Origin: Rutpela maculata
Lineage: Eukaryota > Arthropoda > Insecta > Coleoptera > Cerambycidae
NCBI GenBank assembly: GCA_936432065.2
Contig: OW386293.2
Coordinates: 98,353,795-98,417,794, forward strand
Direction: 5' to 3'
DNA length: 64,000 nucleotides
Positions 11,551 to 23,468 of this stretch are shown one piece after another (position 1 is the first letter of the stretch; each line of letters starts with the position of its first letter). Both the position numbers and the translations under genes were made by a program. The notes under the pieces are model-generated. The model saw only the letters and a program-made list of their open reading frames with translations, made no database searches and had not been told where the DNA came from.

Positions 11551-11633
11551 ATTTTTATACTTTTTGTAATTTTCATTTAATAATGTATCATTAGCTTTTT
11601 ACATAGATCATTCTTTTTATTTATAGATTTGTA

Positions 11634-11944
11634 AAATCAATAGTTTAGACACAACAGTCGATTAAAGGTAAACATATTCATTTTACTTTCCCTAACGATA
11701 TGCTTAAATGTATGAGTTTTAAATGAACGTAGGGGGCTATTGAATTCAATTTGGATTATTATTTGCAAACCCTTTCAATCGAAATTCTACTTACTTTTTA
11801 CCTGCGCCGAGTCTACCTGGGATTAAAGCAAACCTCCGCCGGCCGGACGCCGTCGTTTTTATAACGTGCATAGTCTCTGGCTTTATCGCTTTTCGGTATT
11901 ATGTGTTATTTTTGTTATCATTGCTCTGGGACATATTATTTTGC
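11634..11944. repeat. Partial left inverted arm of CXC element E, plus unresolved sequence
   Basis: AAAATCAATAGTTTAGACAC and ACAGTCGATTAAAGGTAAAC (11630-11672) are an imperfect inverted match to 12725-12775. The arm is cut off on its left by the LINE. The rest (11680-11944) is unassigned. It ends in a pyrimidine-rich stretch and TTTTGCAG just before the coding similarity starts, a possible 3' splice site. Confidence 0.45.
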
Positions 11945-12715
11945 AGACTGGAATTTATAGAAGAAGAACAACGCCTGGCCATGGAAAACATTCTTTGTAA
12001 TTTGAACAGATCTACGATGTACCCAACGGATCACCAAGGTTTGTTTAAAACGATTACTTAAAAATTTGAAGAAGGACTAGCAAAACTGGAAAGTAAAGGA
12101 CCTACCGCTGAATTGTGGGTGCAATATTTTCTCATAGTAACTTTGGTGAAGCAGTTTATAGAAGCAGAAAGAATGGGTAATTGGCAGCGTCACCTAGAAA
12201 CTGACCAGAAAATGCTGCCTTATTTCCACCCAAGCGGCCATCATAATTATGAAAAATCGTGTCATTTATATTTGCAGGATATGACATCATTGAAAGACAA
12301 AATGACTCCTGATGAGTACGATAAATTTACAACAGACGGTTTTTCACAAGCACCTATGAGTTTTGGTCTGTTGGTCAGATATGACCATTGAACAAACGCT
12401 AATGAGGACGATGAAAGCTATTGGAGGGCTTACTATGGACGATGAACCACGAAGAGCGTGTTAATAATGTGGACATTGGGAATGGCGTATTTGCACAACG
12501 TATACGATGAGATTGAAAGATTGTCCAACGTTTTTTTTTGCATCTACAGAATAACATGTGGATATGAGAAGTTCCCGTATTATTTGAGACAATTATAATG
12601 TGCAAAAGCTGTTGGCTTGGCTTACGCAACACCCTGCTTTCCCAGATGTAAACGAAATAATGTCTATTTCCTCAGGAGTTATTGGAGATAAAAAAAACGC
12701 CTTTAGACGAAACTA
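11945..12715 (+). pseudogene. CXC-family element gene, copy E (middle domain)
   Basis: Coding similarity starts with EFIEEEQRLAMENIL. After one stop it continues FEEGLAKLESKGPTAELWVQ, YFLIVTLVKQFIEAERMGNW, KMLPYFHPSGHHNYEKSCHL and FTTDGF (to about 12350). A shift then leads to DMTIEQTLMRTMKAIGGLT (about 12381-12440), and after further shifts EQHVDMRSSRI-like, LAWLTQHPAFPDVNEIMSIS and GVIGDKK (to about 12695). The D..IEQ....K..GGLT block corresponds to DQAPEQ...KGDGGFIGLT in copy A, so this is the same domain in another subfamily. No CXC tail remains. The sequence preceding the first residue looks like an intron acceptor (TTTTGCAG). Function is unknown; mobile-element origin is inferred from its relatives. 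Confidence 0.75.
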
Positions 12716-12721
12716 AACGAA

Positions 12722-13060
12722 CATTTTCATCTTCACTCGACTGCTTTATCTAAACCGTTGATTTTAGAAAAAACATACATATAACATGTTTCTTAGAAAA
12801 TTTACTCTTTAATTTTGGTTATAGGTATTTTGATAGTAGAGCGTACGGTAACGGAGATATTTAAAAAAAAATCGTTTTTGGAGGCCATCTTGCCAATATG
12901 GCGGCTCGAGCGGCAGCGCTTGCTTTGTGCAAAATATGAATTTTAGTACTAGACACCTATCTCTAGAATTATACCAAATATCAAAACTTCCCACCTAATG
13001 CTCCCTGACGGATGGACTATGGAATAATTTTCGGAAAATCAAAAATTTTTCTGGCTTCCG
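12722..13060. repeat. Right-hand arm region of CXC element E
   Basis: The inner part (12725-12775) is the inverted match of 11630-11672. Further out the sequence (CGGAGATATTT, GAGGCCATCTTGCCAATATG) resembles in style the arms of elements A and D, but its left partner has been lost. Confidence 0.45.
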
Positions 13061-14261
13061 GTCCCATTATTTATGTACGGCAGTAGGTTCTAGGTGATTA
13101 TTTTTTTATGAACTATCAACATGATGAAGAATGGAAAATTCAATGTACCTGTGTACTCACCTGTACCGTCCAAAAGTGACGGCATAGTGCCTAAAGTTAT
13201 AGTTTCATATACCAGCATCGTACTGAATATAATTCATGCTGGGTCACCTTAAAAATTACGATGGGCTTGTAGTCTAAGCGTAGTTCCAACTTCCACATAA
13301 CAGATTATGATTGTATACCGAGCGAATGAAGACCATCCAGACATATTAAGGATAGGTCACTGAGGTAGTAAATAAGATGGTAGGTATACCATGGAGCCCT
13401 TGTGGGTGACAACAGCAACTGCGAATATGAGATTCAATGAAGAATACAGATGGCCAGATCGTCAACTTACCAGTTGAGCAATATTTAGCGTGACAGTAAT
13501 ATCAAAAATCAAATTTGCTAACGCCCTAATTTTGTCCGTCTTTATTTACTTTTCTGAGATTTGGACCGATAGGGGGCAGACAGATGGCGTTTAATGTTTT
13601 GAAAGAGTAGGTTAGCTGCGAACTCCTTGGAGGAAGAGACAAAAACAATACTATACTATACCATCAGGGGATCCTTTGCTCCTGACCCGTGGTTATCGTT
13701 TTCATTCATTCCGTAGATTTCGCTAGAGGATCGGCAAAGAAAAGGCCTTACGCTTCAAGTTTATAGATATATAGCTAAGAGAAATGCAATATGTCTTTCT
13801 CTTCAGTTGTTATTGATGCATTCCACTCCATTTTATTTCTATTTTAAAATATTCTCAGCCAAACTTGAATCCGAAAACTTTTCGACGCCAGCGAAACAGA
13901 ACGGCGAATATGAAATATAAATTGTTTCCGTGATTTCCTTGTCCGTCAAACAAAACCCCTGTCGGGTAAAACATCAAGGCGAATAAATGGCGTGTTGCCA
14001 AACAGAACACGTAAATACAAACTTGGAACGCTATTTACATTTCCTATCAATGCTGAAAGAATGATGATTAAATTGGATGAAAATTAATACATAGGAATTT
14101 TCAAGTAAATACTTTTCAACGGAGTTCTGCACGCTTACACGGAAACTCTCAGAGAATTTGCATAGTTGGATTGGGTGGGATTTGTCATACAACAGCGCTG
14201 CAAAGGTATTATGGAAGTAGCCATTATTCATTTTAGAACAGAACAATATTCATCAAGCTAT
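13061..14261. other. Unassigned non-coding stretch
   Basis: No convincing ORF, RNA gene or paired repeat seen on either strand. Confidence 0.45.
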
Positions 14262-14294
<33 letters not shown>

Positions 14295-15000
14295 TTTATT
14301 GGTCATAAAAATACACCTTAGTATTTTGACACGTCATGGAAATAGAGAAAACAAAACATACAAATGTAAATAACAAACAAAACATAAAAAATGTATGGAA
14401 CACTAGGAAATGGTCCTAGTATGGTCAACAATATAAACATTAATTTAAAATTACACATATTCAAAATCTGATATACTGTAATAAGCATTGGCTAAAAGAT
14501 GCTTTTTTAACTTTACTTTAAATTGTTTATTTGGTAGAGATTTGAACAAAGCAATACCAAAGTTGTTTCTTCTTGTCGACTACAATCTCTGATGTGGTGT
14601 CTGTATATCGTTACGATATCGAGTGTTGTAGTCATGATTTATACCATTTCTTGCATATTCACCTAAATGTTCCCTTATGTTTATTAAATTACAGAAAATA
14701 ATTTCTAATGACAACGTTAATATATTAAGTTTTATAAACCATGATTTACAACTTTCATTCTGACTCAAACCCGCCAAAGCTTTAATCGCTCTTTTTTGAA
14801 TAGTGAAGATATTTTGTATATGGTTTGATGTCCCCCAGTTCAACAAACCATATATGTATCATTACGCTATGAAACAAAGCATGGTATGTAATAAGCGCAG
14901 CATCTATATTAACTCTGTTTTTAATTTGTTTAGCTGACAACTCATTTATATGAGGGTGCCAACTTAATTTACTATCCAATGTAAGTCCTAGTAATTTTTA
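14262..15000 (-). mobile_element. Non-LTR retrotransposon 3' fragment (CR1/Jockey-like)
   Basis: Minus-strand frames give LDSKLSWHPHINELSAKQ-like sequence (14979 downward), VNIDAALITYHALFHSVMI, LNWGTSNHIQNIFTIQKRAI, LAGLSQNESCKSWF and HDYNTRYRNDI. That is the typical C-terminal third of a LINE ORF2 protein after the RT palm. The (TAA)n tract at 14262-14297 is its 3' tail in reverse. Frameshifts near 14800 break the protein. The element is cut at about 15000, where an unrelated GC-rich motif begins. Confidence 0.82.
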
Positions 15001-15040
15001 CCTCGAACCGGCCCTGCCCGGTCCCAGAGCTTGCCCATTC
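15001..15040 (-). repeat. GC-rich 35-bp motif shared with 43526-43562
   Basis: The reverse complement reads CTCTGGGACCGGGCAGGGCC then GGTTCGAGGTAAA. At 43526-43562 the plus strand has CTCTGGGGCCGGGCAGGGCC then GGTCCGAGGTAAA. It stands out in AT-rich surroundings and lies at a repeat junction; origin unknown. Confidence 0.7.
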
Positions 15041-15045
15041 GCGTA

Positions 15046-15315
15046 CGGTTTTTTATGTATATTTAGACAGTAAATAAATACACGCAGACAAACAAACTCA
15101 CATTAAAATTGCATTTATTAGTGAGCAGTTAGATTGTAATGAAGAAATGTTATGCATTAATACAAATTCCTTAGTTTATAATAATACTGATTGTGATTTC
15201 AGAAAAAAATAGTATGTGCACTTCGGTGTGAAAACACATTCCCGGACTTCGACGCTTGCATCGTCGTCCGGGAATGTATTGCTTTCACACCTAAATGCAC
15301 AATATACTATTTTCT
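15046..15315 (-). repeat. Hairpin-ended dispersed repeat, copy 1
   Basis: Inverted homologue of 27056-27345, sharing ACACGCAGACAAACAAACTC, CAGTTAGATTGTAATGAAGA and the hairpin CGGTGTGAAA..CATTCCCGG/CCGGGAATG..TTTCACAC. About 100 bp at the end (15205-15315) is itself palindromic. Confidence 0.8.
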
Positions 15316-15390
15316 ACAACATCGCGTCATCCATACTTTCAAATTTCGTAAACTAAGCATTTTCATTGAAGAATTACCAACATTTTGAAC
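15308..15390 (-). repeat. Inverted copy of the 19311-19560 repeat unit
   Basis: In reverse complement it reads GAAATTTGAAAGTATGGATG then ACGC..TTGTAGAAAA, matching both tandem units at 19311-19560. Together they flank the 15418-19300 element. Confidence 0.65.
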
Positions 15391-17824
15391 CAGCAGTCCT
15401 GTAAATTTTTCGTGCATACCCAGTAAACATTAATGTAACTTTACCTCTCTGAGAGGTAAGATTAATAGAACATTTTTATATAAAATATTTTACATAATTT
15501 TACATAGCATATACGTAAAATAATATCATATTTAAGTCAACATATTAACTTAATTACTTATACACAAGTTTACATATTTGCTACATAATTTTACTTAAAA
15601 ATGTTTACCTACTTCATTTTACGACATCGAACTCATGGAACGCGTCAGTGTCGCACGCCAGTGTAAAATGATGTAAAATCTAACGTTTGTGTTTTTTGAT
15701 CATTTTTGTGAAAAATTGTGGATGATGTCTTTTAATAACTTTGATGCAGAAGTGTGAACCATAAAGCGTTGTGACTTCTTTAAATATTATTTTGTTTGGA
15801 CGTTTTATTAGTGTAGAGGTTAGGTGCAAACATAAACATGCCCTCTTGTTTGCGAATTTGGTGTACATACCTATATTGAAGGTGCAGCACCATTTTCCAG
15901 TGAATGACCCAAAAGTAAGTTTGTGTTGTACCATTTTTATAAAGATATTTATTTAAATGAAACGTAATCTTTTTATAGGTTAGAATTATTTCATGGGCAA
16001 TCGTTATTCTCGACAGACAATTATATCATTAGGTACATGGATTTTGTTACACAAAAGCTGTAGGTTGGTGCTGCTCCCACATTATTAAGTTCAACTGAAT
16101 CCAGCGTAAGAAGTTGTAATTCAAGGAAACCTAGATCACAAGCTTTTGCGAAGTAAGTACTATGCATAGGTATGGTTATTGTTTACCGACATCTTATAGC
16201 ACCTACTTTGTGTTATTGTATTGTACATATATTTCAAGGTTTTGTATGTAAGTAGGCTAATATTTTCCTGCAATTTTTCTTTTGTCCAAAATTGGCTTAA
16301 GCACGTCAAAATAATTCAGAAAAATTAGATCATAACCTAAGGACAAAACCATTGCCCCTTTTTAGGGGATAAAAGGGGTGGTAACCAAAAATTTTTTTTT
16401 TAATATCAGAATCGGTTTCAACATGTTAAAAAACAGGATTAGATGGTTCTGATCAAAAGCGCAGCCCCTTTTCTTGTTGTCTTGTGATTAATGATATTGC
16501 TTGTATCGCCATTAAAAAAAATTAATTTGATCATTATAAAACTACGAAGAAAACTAAAATTGTCTGAAACTTCATGGTTAATTTTGTTGCAATAAATTAA
16601 GACAATTAAGATTTGTCATTATTAAAAATATGCTTCTGGTAGAATTAAATCATCTTGGTAAAAGTCCCCGCACATTTTCTTATATCAAATGGCTCTCGGT
16701 GAATGTAATAGTTAATATAATTTAATATTTATACAAAAAACAATTAATTAACAATTTGTTTATATGACTGTTAAAGAAACTACTTTTATCATGGGATTCT
16801 CACAAGATTGATGCACTCGTCTACAACTTATGCATGAAAAAAGTACTGCTTTACACACTTGTTGCATAAATAAGTAGGTATTTTAAAATTATTTAAAACA
16901 ATTTTTTGGCAATTATTTAACAAATGCATTTTTTTCATGCTTCACGGCTGCCAATTGGCGTAGAAAACCCCGTTTTTTAAAATTGTTTCTTTTTTGTGAT
17001 CTTTTGAAGCATTCTTATAATTTTTAATTGTTTAATTCTGAGAAAAAACGTTCTTTATAAAAAATTTAAAATGATTTTAAATAGTTTAAAAAAATTTTGT
17101 TAACACCACTGAAGAGTAGGAGAAAAATCTACATTCTAAAACAAATTGTTCTATGACTTGATGCACTTAAACAGTCAACGGTTCAATTTTCGACTTTGTT
17201 ATTGTTTTTTTGGCGTTGTTATAAACATTTCCACTTGAAATTTGGTGTGATGATTTAATAGGCTTATTTAGCATATTTTTTTATTACATTTTGTAAAAAA
17301 ATCTCTTAATTTTAGAGCGGAATTCAAAAAACCAAGATATTCTAAGATCTAAGAGGCTTTAAAATTAATCAAGAATATAGAAGCTGCGTGAAGTCATTCA
17401 CTCCTAGTTGCATTTTCATTCCCCCTTTTTTTGGCAGTTATATGCTGCATACTCTTATGTTGAAATACTCCAATAGTCCCCAAATCACCATCTCTGACAG
17501 ATTAGACAAATCTGATTTTAAATAGCTGGGTTTTAACAGTGTAAACTCAACTTTGAGGCAGACTTTCGGATTGAATGCCAGCACTTTGAGCATATCGTTT
17601 CATGTTTAAAGCAGTATACTTCTGAAACTTATCGGATCGACCTCAAATTTTCCATTCCATTGGAAGCGTGTTTTCGTAAAGTTTTGTTAAAATATATACA
17701 TTATTATTTAAGCTATCATAAATTGTTTAATAACTTAACAAATTGATCAAAATAGTTTGCATCTAGTTTTCTTCACAATTTAGTAAAGGGATACCAGCTA
17801 TATAACCAGATTTACTACACTATA

Positions 17825-18450
17825 CAGGGTGCGCCACTTAAAACTCCCCAGACTTGTAACTTTTTTATTTTCGAAGCAATTACCATGTTGGGCACATCAA
17901 CTTGTAGACATTTTTAAAGCCTTTAAATATCCATACAGACTGATTAATTTTTTTTTGAATGGTTAAGAAAGGAAACTTAATTTCTTTGAATATTTTTTTA
18001 CCTCACAATTTATGTTATTAAAATAAAAAAACTTAAGAAATAAAAAATTTGCAATTTCCTACTTAGTACATTTTATTATAAGTTTTTGTTACTGTTTTAT
18101 TACGCTGAATATTGTTTGTGATATGTCTTTTACAGATAAAGCATAAAATTATTATTTACATTCCTTTCAAAGTAATTAAAAAAAAAATCAGTTTGGAGTG
18201 TTTTTAATTCCTTTCTCTAAAACCAAAAAGAATTTCGAATATGACGTAATAATATAAATTGAAGCTAATTAAAACCTTTATAAGAAAACATTAATGTAGT
18301 TCATGCACAGGGTGACGTAAAAAATTTCTTTCTTAACAATTTAAAAAAAAAAAATTTTTTTTAAATACTTTAAAAATATCTACAATTTGATGTGCCTTAA
18401 AAAATAAGAAAATTACAAGCCTGGGGAGTTTTAAATGGTGCACCACCCCG
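17825..18450. mobile_element. MITE with CAGGGTG termini, TATA/TA duplication
   Basis: CAGGGTGCGCCACTTAAAAC then TCCCCAG at the left mirrors CTGGGGAGTTTTAAATGGTG then CACCACCCCG at the right; both are flanked by TATA. Inner parts are also inverted (AAGAAAGGAAACTTAATTTC against its right-hand partner). TA-type targets fit Tc1/mariner-derived MITEs. No coding capacity. Confidence 0.8.
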
Positions 18451-18810
18451 TATATGAAATAGACTAATATTTCAATTATTTTCACAGGTTGTGTAACTGA
18501 TGTTCAGATAGCAAATGTCAGAGTGATGAAGGCTGACCAAAGAACGAGTACAATCAGAAACGACCCGAGAAATGCTTAACACTTATTGTAGATACTTAGT
18601 TAACTTGAATATAGAATAGTTACACAAAAGACACTAGTATTAATCTCTCCTAAATCAACAGTTAATAAAATAAATTAAATGAAATTTGAGCTTTACTAGG
18701 AATGCAAGGCAAGATAGGTAGGTGGGTATATATCAGTGGAGAAGAAAAAATATCGTATAGCTGCTTTCTAAAGAACATATAGGTCACTATCAAGTGGTTG
18801 AATATACATA

Positions 18811-19031
18811 CACTGAAAAAAAAAATGGTTTGATTCAAGCATATATTGGTTTATATATACGCAAATAAATGTATTCTTCATATAAAACAAATACATTTGT
18901 GGCAAGTAATCAAAAGCTGGTAGTAAATTAATTATTCTTGAAATAAATGTACTTGTTTTATATGAAGAATATATTTATTTGCGTATATATAAACCAATAT
19001 ATTCTTGAATCAAACCATTTTTTTTTCAGTG
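18811..19031. mobile_element. 221-bp palindromic MITE, CACTGAAAAA termini, TA duplication
   Basis: Almost the whole element is an inverted repeat: CACTGAAAAA, TGGTTTGATTCAAG, ATATTGGTTTATATATACGC and GAATACA-like blocks recur in reverse on the other side, around a short centre near 18900-18930. TA flanks both ends (18809-18810, 19032-19033). It should fold into a near-perfect hairpin. Confidence 0.9.
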
Positions 19032-19310
19032 TATATGCTACATTATAAAGAGATAAAATTAGTTACCTATGCTTTACATAGCAAGTGGTTGAATATACAT
19101 ATACGCTACGTCATTTGTTCTATACCGTGAGGTCACACAGTGTTACCTCTTCACTATGTAAAAATCATATGCACATGTTGCTGACATTTCGCAGAGTATG
19201 CACATATGATTATGCGTCACATTTTACATAGCACGTTACTTCTGCGAAACTTAGTTTACGTAGCATTTACGTATATGCTATATATTTATGTTTGCTGGGT
19301 AAAGGATTGC

Positions 19311-19560
19311 CGAATTTGAAAGCATGGACGATAGTGAGTGATAGAAAATGTGATTTTAAATGGAAAATGAGGAATGACTTTTTTTCGAAAAAAAAGTCGG
19401 TTCCAACTTATAAATTGTTAGATATTATTTTTGGTAATTTTTCAATAAAAATTCTTGGCCTATGAAATTTGAAAGTATAGATGACGCTGGGTTGTAGAAA
19501 AAGTGAATTTAACTAGAAAATGATGAATGACTTTTTTTCGAAATACAATTCGCTTAAAAG
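19311..19560 (+). repeat. Two tandem ~152-bp units
   Basis: Units starting near 19313 and 19465 share AATTTGAAAG, GATGACG-like, GTAGAAAA and AATGACTTTTTTTCGAAA. A third, inverted copy is at 15308-15390. Confidence 0.7.
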
Positions 19561-20590
19561 TTATTATTTATTTATTATTTTAAAACTATAATTTTAGGAG
19601 GGCTGTAATTCGAAAATCATAAATCCAAATGTTTTTAAATTTTGGATATAGGGGTTCTAAAACATGCTGATCAATAATATTATATTAGTCTTTCAATAAA
19701 AACCAACGGGCATTACACACACAGGGCGACGTGCCTGCAAGGAGATAACGTCATGTTAATAGCCTTTACCTTAGGAGAACGTCTTTTAGTCTCGCTGCGT
19801 TGGAGTGATTTCTATTACGAATAATTGGCAAAATTAAAATATTCATTAATAAAAAAAATATCTGATTTTGGTACTAGGGAGTGTAATGTATGATTTTAAC
19901 TAATATTAATGAATTTTTTTTTGTGGACATGCCTACTGCTCAGGAAGTACTTGCCAAAACAGATAGTGCTGGAGTTTGAATTGAAAAATATGCAGAATTA
20001 TTTTACTGTCGTGTGATATTAAGGGCAGCAATCTGTCACTCTCTACAAAAAATGAATTGAAAACTTATGAAACAAACTGCCATTAGTGACCACACCTAAA
20101 GACTGACAAAAATAATAAAACAAAAGAAAAGAAACAGAAAAAGATGAGAAAAACTTAATTGTTCATAGGTAGCAATTTTTGCAATTCGTTTTTTACCATT
20201 GTTGAATACCGTAACGAAGTTTTAATATTTAGACTACATACTGGAGCTGATGTAAACTATATTTCATTCTTCACACCTAATTTTTCACAATGTCGGTGCA
20301 AATGCAATTAACAGCTATAAAATTAGCATATCAATATGTAAATGAATAAACATTATAAATGCTAATCCTTGCCAATCGTAGGCGGCAATTTCTTAAAATA
20401 ATTCGTTTATATATTCATATATTACACCTACTATACATGCAGCAATTGGAAAATGGTATACTGCTTTAAAAGAATAGTAAAGGATATTATTTATGTAGTC
20501 TTAAGTTAAGTATACATTTGTAATAATTATTATGGTTCTCTCTTGTGTATGTGAAGTTTCAGGTTTTTACGTTTAGTTGTGTTCGAGAAA
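19561..20590. other. Unassigned non-coding stretch
   Basis: AT-rich; no ORF of note, no paired repeat recognised. Confidence 0.45.
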
Positions 20591-20599
20591 ATCGTATTA

Positions 20600-20830
20600 C
20601 CCATTGGCAGACACCCAATTCAATTCAATTCGATTCAAAAATATTTATTAGATGTTTAGCATACAAACATGCACCTGAATCGTATCCCGGTACAGAGCAG
20701 ACCGCACAACCACGTCGCGTAGCGCCGTGGTGAACGTACGGTCGGATGGAGCGGGTTCGATTCAAGTTAGGACAACACATCGAATGTGGAGTTAGGACTC
20801 CTGTCTAAAAATAAATAAGACTTAAACCTA
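20600..20830 (+). mobile_element. tRNA-derived SINE-like sequence with A and B boxes
   Basis: TAGCGCCGTGG (20720-20730) fits a Pol III A box and GGGTTCGATTC (20753-20763) is a near-ideal B box, spaced as in tRNA genes. A non-tRNA body follows (GTTAGGACAACACATCGAAT, GGACTCCTGTCTAAAAATAA). No cloverleaf with a matching acceptor stem was found, so a SINE head is more likely than a functional tRNA gene. The ends are not defined. Confidence 0.6.
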
Positions 20831-21525
20831 ACATTTTTTAAATTTACAACTAGAGAATAGTTTTAAAACACTTAGAAACTACTTAAAGCTAGGGAAATGA
20901 GTTTTTGTTCAGCACACGCGCACTGACGCACACGCGCACTGTTTTAAAAGGTTGGATTGCTGGTACGGGAAAAGCTCAACGAAAAAACCCGTTCGAACTA
21001 ATGACGACATTCATCCGATGGTCTGCCTGCCTTCGGAAAGGTAGGGTGCGAGGGAAGTTATGATTTAAAAGGTTTTGATTTGCAAGAGGTTATTGGCCGA
21101 GAGGGGATTTTGAAAAAGACAAAAAAGGACAAAATAACAAAAATTAACAAAATTAACAAAAATGAGACTAATAGAGGGAACAGAGAAGAGGTTTGGGAGT
21201 AAAAGGTGGTGAAAAGTAAAGGGTGGCGAAATGGAAATTTTGGTATAGGAAAGATTTGGCTAGGGAGGTTGCCGAGAGATAGGCAACACCTGGTATGGTA
21301 ATGGGTGTTTAAGGTTGAAAAGTATGGCGTTATGCTGTCTGATTCGTGTAATGTCTCGGGTTAGCGGACTGTCGCCCAGTTAGTGTCTAACAGGTAGCAT
21401 TATGATTCGGTTAAATTGACTGTTTTTGATTCCTAAGATGTTCATTCCATTACACTGTGAATCGTCTTTATGGTGCTAGGTGCTAGGTGGAAAAAATTTC
21501 TCGGGTCTACAAAAAAAATGTCTTA
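20831..21525. other. Unassigned stretch, purine-rich in places
   Basis: Contains a repeated CACACGCGCACTG at 20915-20942 and AAAATTAACAAAA repeats near 21135-21165. No gene seen. Confidence 0.45.
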
Positions 21526-22110
21526 TAAGGTTCTAATCTAACTTTTTTGAAGTATTCTGATGTGCTGAAGCCAATTTTGGACTAAAAAATGTTTCTTTCG
21601 TGCCAGTTTTCCTCTACTGAAACAAATTTTGTACAAAAAAAAAATTAGGGGATGAAGGGGATGGTAGAGGAAAACTGACCCGATAGAAAAATTTTTGTCC
21701 AAAATTGGCTTCAACGCGTCAAAAATCTTCAAAAAAGTTAGGTTTCTCTGAAGGTTCTGCTTCAGAGAAAACCTGCTTTTGCCCTGTTTTTGCGGGATAA
21801 AAAGGGTGGTAGAGGGAAACTGACATGGTAGAAAAAAATTTTTTGCCCAAAACTGGCTTCAGTGCGTCAAAATACATTAAAAAAGTTAGATCAGAACCTT
21901 AGAACAAGCAAGACCTTATTTTTGCCTTTTTATGGGGATAAAAGGGGGTGGTAGAGGGAAATTGATACGACAGAAAATTTTTTGTCCAAAATTAGCTTCA
22001 GCGCATCAAAATACTTGAGAAAAGTTAGATTAGAAGAAATAAAAAATAATTAATTGTAAAGATTAGATTAGAACCTTAGGACAAGACCATTTTTTTTTGT
22101 AGACCTGTGT
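21526..22110 (+). repeat. Tandem array: three direct ~140-150-bp units plus one inverted unit
   Basis: The anchor TTGGCTTCARYGCGTCAAAA lies at about 21704, 21853 and 21992. Each is preceded by GGGATAAAAGGGG-like, GGTAGAGGGAAA and TTTTTGTCCAAAA. The first unit (21526-21615) is inverted. A related single unit is at 16275-16400. Confidence 0.8.
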
Positions 22111-22878
22111 TATTTTTGTATGTTTTTGTGGTCAGAATAACTAACACAACGAACACATATAGTGCAGTTGAATTTTTTCGGCGACAACATTTCACCTGAA
22201 ATTTTATTATTGGTTCTTATGTATCTTCTGATTACGAAAAAAATATTTGTGCCCAAAAATTCCTTATGCGTCAACAGTTATATGCACTTTTGACGCACTT
22301 TCACGGATTTTCATCTTATCTGCTTAATATATCTTATACTAGTAATCGGATGGGAATTTTAAAAATATTGGCTTATAGTACAGTACCTAGAGGTAAAAAA
22401 TATGCAAAACTTCGGAATAATGTCATATTGAACGGATTTCGTTCATTTTTGGCAGTATAATAGTAAATGCTTCACAGAAATGTTTCTGTATTGTGCGGGA
22501 GCTTGCTAATTTATAGCTACCCCTTCTCAGGGGGTGGCACTTAAAAAATATATATATTTATTGGAGCTGAAAAAGAATCAGATATTAAGAAGAAAATTTT
22601 CCGCATAAATTGATAGTTTTTAAGTTATAACGACTTCAAAATTGCGATTTTAGCTTAACCCTAGAACGGTATCGTACGTAAAATTTACGCGTGCAAGATT
22701 AATAATTTGCATTTACAGATCCATACTCCCGCGAATTTTCTCGACCTTCCAGATATGCTTCCCTAAATATCTTGGCGATAGGCTGTTTACATTGCCAATA
22801 CGCAAGTGCTCGTACTAGAGGTTACATTTATTATTTTTTGGAGCTTTATACGTAAATATTACGCATCGTTACCAATAA

Positions 22879-23270
22879 GGGGCCGTTCAAAAATTACGTA
22901 ACGCTCTTAGGGGGGAGGGGGAGTACTTAAAAGCGTGACAACTTGTGACATAGGGGGCAGGGGAGTTGCATCAAGTATTGCGTAACGAAATGTTACTCTT
23001 TTTTCCACTAATATTCTGATCTAAAGAAAACAGCTATTTTTGTATAAACTGTACGAGGTTTGTCCTTAGTCACAAGACAAACCAAGTTTACATAGGACTT
23101 TATTATATATGACATTAAAAAAAAATTATATTTTGATGGGGGGGAGGGGGGGTGAAATTTGTGAAGTAATTTATTTAGGGGGGGATCTTCAAACGTGACA
23201 ACATGTGACAAGGGGGAGGGAGGAGGCAAATTTGATCAAAATTTGCGTTACGTAATTTTTGAACGGCCCC
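22879..23270. mobile_element. MITE with GGGGCCGTTCAAAAATTACG termini
   Basis: The left end GGGGCCGTTCAAAAATTACG and the right end CGTAATTTTTGAACGGCCCC are perfect inverted partners for 20 bp. The G-rich subterminal blocks (GTGACAACTTGTGACA and GTGACAACATGTGACA) are also shared. This terminal motif is very common in arthropod genomes. It is inserted inside the piggyBac MITE. No ORF of its own. Confidence 0.9.
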
Positions 23271-23324
23271 TATCCGCTAATTAGTTTATAATTTTTACGT
23301 GTCCGATACCAATAAACGTTTACA

Positions 23325-23468
23325 ATGTCGAAACGAGGTTTAACAGATGAAGACTTGGAGGAAGCTAGTAAATTTACTTTGTTCATTACTAGTTTAAGTT
23401 ACCATGTATATTGTATGTATAAGCAAAATATTAATTGTGTTTTATTAATTTATTTAACCGCATTTTAG
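23325..23468 (+). pseudogene. Remnant of a piggyBac-type transposase N-terminus
   Basis: The ATG at 23325 opens MSKRGLTDEDLEEASK, the kind of short acidic start seen in piggyBac-like transposases, after which similarity is lost. The frame closes at 23468 after 47 codons. Its location inside a TTAA-flanked CCCTAGAA element makes the assignment reasonable, but only about 14 residues support it. Confidence 0.5.

Larger units (their letters stand above)
9018..11630 (-). mobile_element. Non-LTR retrotransposon (Jockey/CR1-like), minus strand, decayed
   Basis: Read on the minus strand, a linker precedes the reverse transcriptase (11284-11550, KDYFKTLINKNRNSSKCLWE). The RT core follows at about 10600-10740, with YGVPQGT, GPLLFTIYINSLL and SFADDTAILY (the F-A-D-D catalytic box). 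Next are IKYLGIIVDRLRWDLQ (about 10390) and ALVQSQLSYGILGW, which is split by a SINE. The C-terminal thumb-like region is at 9390-9771. The plus-strand (ATA)n tract at 9018-9033 fits a 3' tail of short TTA repeats. Several frameshifts and stops make it inactive. The clade is not certain from these motifs; no APE endonuclease was recognised in the preserved part. Confidence 0.82.
15418..19300. mobile_element. Element with ACCCAGYAAACAT termini
   Basis: The left end reads ACCCAGTAAACATTAATG; the right end in reverse complement reads ACCCAGCAAACATAAATA. Subterminal TTTACATAGCATATACGTAA motifs recur near both ends in inverted orientation. No transposase is recognisable inside. Two palindromic MITEs are nested (17825-18450 and 18811-19031). 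No clear target duplication was found, so the two ends may not be a single insertion. Confidence 0.5.

Noticed and set aside
15418..19300. Autonomous transposon between the ACCCAGYAAAC ends
   Set aside because: No transposase-like frame inside and no clear target duplication; kept only as a tentative element.
23008..23229. 73-codon minus-strand frame
   Set aside because: It lies wholly within the GGGGCCGTTC MITE and reflects its G-rich subterminal repeats.
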